Below, in pieces: positions 60,750-64,000 of a stretch of 64,000 nucleotides of DNA. This DNA is from Zeimonas sp032027205 (GTDB lineage: Bacteria; Pseudomonadota; Gammaproteobacteria; Burkholderiales; Burkholderiaceae_E). The number at the start of each line of letters is the position of its first letter. Positions within the stretch are counted from its first letter, which is position 1. Made by a program: the position numbers and the translations under genes. The notes below the pieces were generated by a model. It saw only the letters and a program-made list of their open reading frames with translations. It was not told the origin of the DNA and did not search any database. Location of the stretch: contig JAVSMN010000001.1 of the NCBI GenBank assembly GCA_032027205.1, positions 62,001 to 126,000 of the forward strand. Reading direction: 5' to 3'.

Positions 60750-62029
60750 TCGCCGTCTCGCTCGTGCTGCTGCTGGTGCTGCTCGGGCTGAGCATCCCGG
60801 TGGGCGCCGCCCTCGGCGTTCTGGGCCTCGTGCTCGACCCGTTGTACTCGATGCTGCCCCTCACGCGCGCGATCGGCGAGGTCGCATGGTCGAGCAGCAC
60901 GGATTTCCTGCTGGTGGCGATCCCGTTGTTCATCCTCCTCGGCGAGATCCTGCTTCGCTCCGGATTGGCGGACCGGATGTACAGCGCGATGAGCCTGTGG
61001 CTCTCCTGGCTGCCCGGTGGACTGATGCACGCGAACATCGGCGCGAGTGCGCTGTTCGCCGCCACCTCCGGATCGAGCGTGGCCACCGCCGCCACGGTCG
61101 GCACGGTGGCGCTGCCGCAGATCGAGAAGAAGGGCTACAACGAATCGCTGTTCCTCGGCAGCCTCGCCGCGGGCGGCACTCTCGGCATCCTGATCCCTCC
61201 CTCGATCAACCTGATCATCTACGGCGTGCTCACGAACACGTCGGTGCCGAAGCTCTACCTCGCCGGCATCCTCCCCGGCATCGTGCTCGCCGGGCTCTTC
61301 ATGGTGGCGATCGCAGTCGCCTGCAAGGTTCGACCGGCGTGGGGCGGCGAGACCATCCACGCAAGCTGGGGGCGGCGGTTGGCCAGCCTCATGCACCTCG
61401 TGCCGCCGCTGGGCATCTTCCTGCTCGTCGTCGGCTCGATCTATGCCGGCATCGCCACGCCCACCGAGGCGGCAGCGCTCGGCGTCGTCGGCGCGCTGCT
61501 GCTCGCGCTGTTCGCCGGGCGGCTGAACGTCGCGATGCTGCGCGAATCGCTCGAGGGAACGATGAAGGCCAGCGCAATGATCATGCTGATCATCGTCGGC
61601 GCGTCGTTCCTGAACTTCATCATGTCGGGCATCGGGCTCACCAGCGCGATCACCGGCATGATCAGCGGGCTCGACGTCTCGCCGACGACGATGCTGGTGA
61701 TCCTCGTCGTGTTCTATCTTGTGCTCGGCTGCTTCATGGAGACGCTGTCGATGATGATCACGACGATTCCGATCGTCGCGCCGATCATGTTCGCATTCGG
61801 CTTCGATCCGGTGTGGGTCGGCATCATCATCATCATTCTCGTCGAGGCGGCGCTGATCACGCCGCCGGTCGGCCTGAACCTGTTCGTCGTGCAGAGCCTG
61901 CGCAAGAGCGGCAGCATGAACGAGGTGATGATCGGTGCCCTGCCCTTCGTCGTCATGATGATCGGCATGATCGTGATCCTCGCCATGTTCCCGGCGCTCG
62001 CGCTGTGGTTGCCGCAAGCCTTCGGGTGA
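60746..62029 (+). CDS. TRAP transporter large permease (DctM family)
   Basis: 427 aa from GTG 60746, overlapping the DctQ stop (GTGA). About 12 helices; signatures FLLVAIPLFILLGEIL, ATSGSSVATAATVGTVALPQIEKKGYN, GTLGILIPPSINLIIYG, ATPTEAAALGVVGALLL. Na+-dependent uptake of the DctP ligand. Confidence 0.95.
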   Translation: MIAVSLVLLLVLLGLSIPVGAALGVLGLVLDPLYSMLPLTRAIGEVAWSSSTDFLLVAIPLFILLGEILLRSGLADRMYSAMSLWLSWLPGGLMHANIGASALFAATSGSSVATAATVGTVALPQIEKKGYNESLFLGSLAAGGTLGILIPPSINLIIYGVLTNTSVPKLYLAGILPGIVLAGLFMVAIAVACKVRPAWGGETIHASWGRRLASLMHLVPPLGIFLLVVGSIYAGIATPTEAAALGVVGALLLALFAGRLNVAMLRESLEGTMKASAMIMLIIVGASFLNFIMSGIGLTSAITGMISGLDVSPTTMLVILVVFYLVLGCFMETLSMMITTIPIVAPIMFAFGFDPVWVGIIIIILVEAALITPPVGLNLFVVQSLRKSGSMNEVMIGALPFVVMMIGMIVILAMFPALALWLPQAFG

Positions 62030-62056
62030 CCCGACGGCAGCTCCCGGGAGTCGATC

Positions 62057-62740
62057 ATGGAACTTTCGTTCGAAGTCGCGTCAGCCTCCGGCACGGCGCC
62101 CATCGACGTTGCGGTGCGCGAGTGCATCGTCGCCGGCTGGGCGGGCCGCGATCTCGCCGCCATCGAGCATCACATCGACGAGCTCGCTGCGCTCGGAGTG
62201 CCGCGACCCAGCGCCGTACCGCTGTACTACCGCGTCGGCGCCGACCGGCTCACGCAGCAGGACAGCGTCGAGGTCGTCGGCGACGGCTCCTCGGGCGAGG
62301 CCGAGGTGTTCGTCTTCTCGCATCGCGGCGTGGCGTACGTCAGCGTCGCCTCGGACCACACCGACCGCAAGCTCGAGACGCACAGCGTCGCTTTATCGAA
62401 GCAGCTCTGTCCGAAGCCGGTTGCGCGCAACGCGTGGCCCTATGCCGAGGTTGCCGATCACTGGGACGAACTCGTGCTGCGCTCCTGGATCGACGAGGAC
62501 CGGCAGCGCGTGCTCTACCAGGAAGGCACGCTCGCATCGCTGCGCCATCCGCTCGAGCTCGTCGAAGGCCATTTCGGGCGCGACCTGATCCCCGACGGAA
62601 GCGTCATGTTGTGCGGTACCGTCGCCGCGCGCGGCGGGATACGCCCGGCGCCGACGTTCGAAATGGAACTCTTCGATCCGAGGCTGCGGCGAAGCATTGC
62701 GCATCGCTACGTGGTGCGGGAACTCCCCGAGATTTCCTGA
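62057..62740 (+). CDS. DUF2848 protein
   Basis: 227 aa from ATG 62057. DUF2848 family: AGWAGRDLAAIEHHIDELAALGV, FVFSHRGVAYVSVASDHTDRKLE, and a C-terminal MLCGTVAARGGIRPAPTFEMEL. Fumarylacetoacetate hydrolase-like fold is commonly assigned; activity unproven. Together with DUF1445 and the TRAP genes it forms a probable uptake and degradation unit. Confidence 0.9.
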   Translation: MELSFEVASASGTAPIDVAVRECIVAGWAGRDLAAIEHHIDELAALGVPRPSAVPLYYRVGADRLTQQDSVEVVGDGSSGEAEVFVFSHRGVAYVSVASDHTDRKLETHSVALSKQLCPKPVARNAWPYAEVADHWDELVLRSWIDEDRQRVLYQEGTLASLRHPLELVEGHFGRDLIPDGSVMLCGTVAARGGIRPAPTFEMELFDPRLRRSIAHRYVVRELPEIS

Positions 62741-62780
62741 AAGGATGAGGAGCTGGGCCAACGGTCGCCCTTCCCCTTCC

Positions 62781-63527
62781 CTACCTCTTGAACAGCACCC
62801 CCACCACCCCCGACACCAGCGCAGCCGCAACGAACGCGCCGACACCGGCAACGCCCGCGCCGAGCAGGAACGCGAGCGCGACGTAGAACCAGACGAATCC
62901 CGCCAGGCCGACCGACAGCCCGCGCAGCAGCGTCACGGTCGCCAAATGCCCGTAGGCGGGCAGCGTGAAGGACGGGAGAATGGTCCCGCTGATCGGCCAC
63001 GCGAGCAGCAGGCCGCTGACCAAGGCCGGCACGTGCTGCGCGCTGAGGATCACCGTGGCCGCGAGCACGAAGGTGCCGGCAACGCGCATCGCGACCTCGA
63101 TCCGCGGCACCGGCACGGAACCGGTGACCGCGCTTGCGAGCGGCATCGCCGCCAGCGCGACGAAGGGGCCGGCGATCGCCAGCGCGAGCTGCATCCCGCC
63201 CGGCACCCACGACGCAGTCGTCAACGCGCCGACGGCGAAGAAGGCTGCGGCAGCGCCGGCCAGGCAAGCCCACCACGGCAGCCATCGCGACAACCAGGCG
63301 AAGGCAACGATGTGCGCGAAGGTCGCCGGACTCGCGGCGATCGTCGCGCGCGCGATGCCTTCGACCTGCTCGGCCGGCAGCGAGAACATCAGCACGGCGA
63401 CGATCGGGCCGGAGATCACCGGAAAGCCCGACAGGAAGCCCGAGGCGCCGTGTCCGAAGCGCTGCGCGATGAGCGTGGCGAGCAGGATCGAGGCCGGCGC
63501 GAGCGTGAGCTTGAAGAGGAGAAGCAT
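62781..63527 (-). CDS. Integral membrane protein, paralog 2
   Basis: 248 aa from ATG 63527 (GAGGAGAAGC upstream). Same helix layout and shared stretches as the protein at 57337-58092 (LAPASILLATL, LLSGFPVI-like FLSGFPVI, LSAQHVPALVSGLLLAWPISG, ILPSFTLPAYGH). Unknown function. The near-identical membrane core suggests a duplication followed by divergence. Confidence 0.8.
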   Translation of the reverse strand: MLLLFKLTLAPASILLATLIAQRFGHGASGFLSGFPVISGPIVAVLMFSLPAEQVEGIARATIAASPATFAHIVAFAWLSRWLPWWACLAGAAAAFFAVGALTTASWVPGGMQLALAIAGPFVALAAMPLASAVTGSVPVPRIEVAMRVAGTFVLAATVILSAQHVPALVSGLLLAWPISGTILPSFTLPAYGHLATVTLLRGLSVGLAGFVWFYVALAFLLGAGVAGVGAFVAAALVSGVVGVLFKR

Positions 63528-63582
63528 GCTGATACTTGCCGGCGGGATCGGGGCCCGCTCGCGCGGGTTCACGCGGACCCGT

Positions 63583-64000
63583 TCACATTCCTCGCGCCAG
63601 GTCCTCGCAGACGTCGCCTGGATCCTCGAGCCCCACGGCCACGCGCAGCATGCCTTCGCCGATGCCCGTCTCTCGACGGGTCTCGATCGGCATGCGCCCG
63701 TGCGTGGTGCTCGCAGGATGCGTGATCGTCGACTTCACATCGCCGAGGTTCGCCGTGATCGACAGCAGACGGCAAGCGTCGACGATGCGCCAGGCGCGCG
63801 CCTTGCGCTCCACGTCGTCGGCACCGCGCACCTCGAAGGCGAGCACGGCGCCGCCGGCGCGCTGTTGCGCGCGGGCGAGTGCATGCTGCGGATGCGATTC
63901 GAGCCACGGATAGCGCACGCGCTCCACGCAAGGCTGCGCCTCGAGCCAGCGCGCGACGACCAGCGCGTTCTGCGCGTGCCGCTCCATGCGCACCGACAGC
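63583..64000 (-). CDS. metZ: O-succinylhomoserine sulfhydrylase, C-terminal part
   Basis: 139 codons of the 3' end; the gene continues beyond the window. Cys/Met metabolism PLP enzyme: VERVRYPWLESHPQHALARAQQ and LLSITANLGDVKSTITHPASTTHGRM, ending GIGEGMLRVAVGLEDPGDVCEDLARGM. The NLGD form is typical of MetZ rather than cystathionine gamma-synthase, though the two are hard to separate from this part. The PLP lysine lies outside the window. Confidence 0.85.
   Translation of the reverse strand, partial: LSVRMERHAQNALVVARWLEAQPCVERVRYPWLESHPQHALARAQQRAGGAVLAFEVRGADDVERKARAWRIVDACRLLSITANLGDVKSTITHPASTTHGRMPIETRRETGIGEGMLRVAVGLEDPGDVCEDLARGM

Overview
The window is high-GC DNA with dense, short-spaced genes and many ATGA or GTGA start/stop overlaps. 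Gene order (dapA-bamC, pyrG-kdsA-eno-ftsB, lexA-imuA-imuB, ugpB-A-E-Q) and protein style point to a Betaproteobacterium, probably Burkholderiales or a close relative. One run of 162 N (9017-9178) marks an assembly or scaffold gap. I saw no rRNA, tRNA, CRISPR array, integrase or transposase gene.

Region 1-9574 is the most unusual part. On the minus strand, starting at 7248, are a one-helix small subunit, a CuA subunit II, a heme-copper oxidase-like subunit I, a SCO/SenC copper protein, a cytochrome b fused to two [4Fe-4S] clusters and an MvhD-like domain, a small membrane-anchored protein, a second divergent heme-copper subunit I, and the start of a heme A synthase. Divergently, at 7523, a second cytochrome b is fused to a 2Fe-2S ferredoxin and an FAD/NAD reductase. 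Both subunits I keep the six heme/CuB histidines but lack the helix-VI tyrosine of oxygen reductases. The order subunit II, subunit I, SenC resembles the NorSY-SenC (sNOR) clusters described in ammonia oxidisers. An FNR/Dnr-type box lies between the two transcription units near -42 of a plausible promoter. I read this as a candidate NO-reducing or NO/O2-responsive respiratory module with two cytochrome-b redox hubs.

9.6-28 kb is mainly chromosomal housekeeping: SlyD, an Ala-rich lipoprotein, MBL hydrolase-BamC-DapA, a methyltransferase, a PAS-GGDEF-EAL protein, a site-2 protease, YciO-PHP-hydrolase, an acyl-CoA synthetase, a DUF457 protein, a PQQ sugar dehydrogenase-cytochrome c-TonB receptor set, and a gamma carbonic anhydrase. 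At 28051-28741 there is no gene. Two ~227-bp inverted copies of a structured palindromic element lie there, and their stems differ between copies in a compensatory way.

28.7-42 kb holds ftsB, eno, DUF1330, kdsA, pyrG, a zinc-type CDF exporter, scoAB, a thioesterase, DUF3422, a P450-SDR pair, ETF-quinone oxidoreductase and an RRM protein. 42-57 kb holds an SOS mutagenesis set (lexA-imuA-imuB and, 9 kb away, dnaE2, each with a CTGT-N8-ACAG box), a DksA-like protein with its own FNR-type box, glycerol-3-phosphate ABC transporter genes without the ATPase, UdgX, a DMT permease and eutBC. 57-64 kb holds a TRAP transporter with two predicted cytoplasmic enzymes (DUF1445, DUF2848), flanked by two paralogous membrane proteins, and the 3' end of metZ at the window edge.
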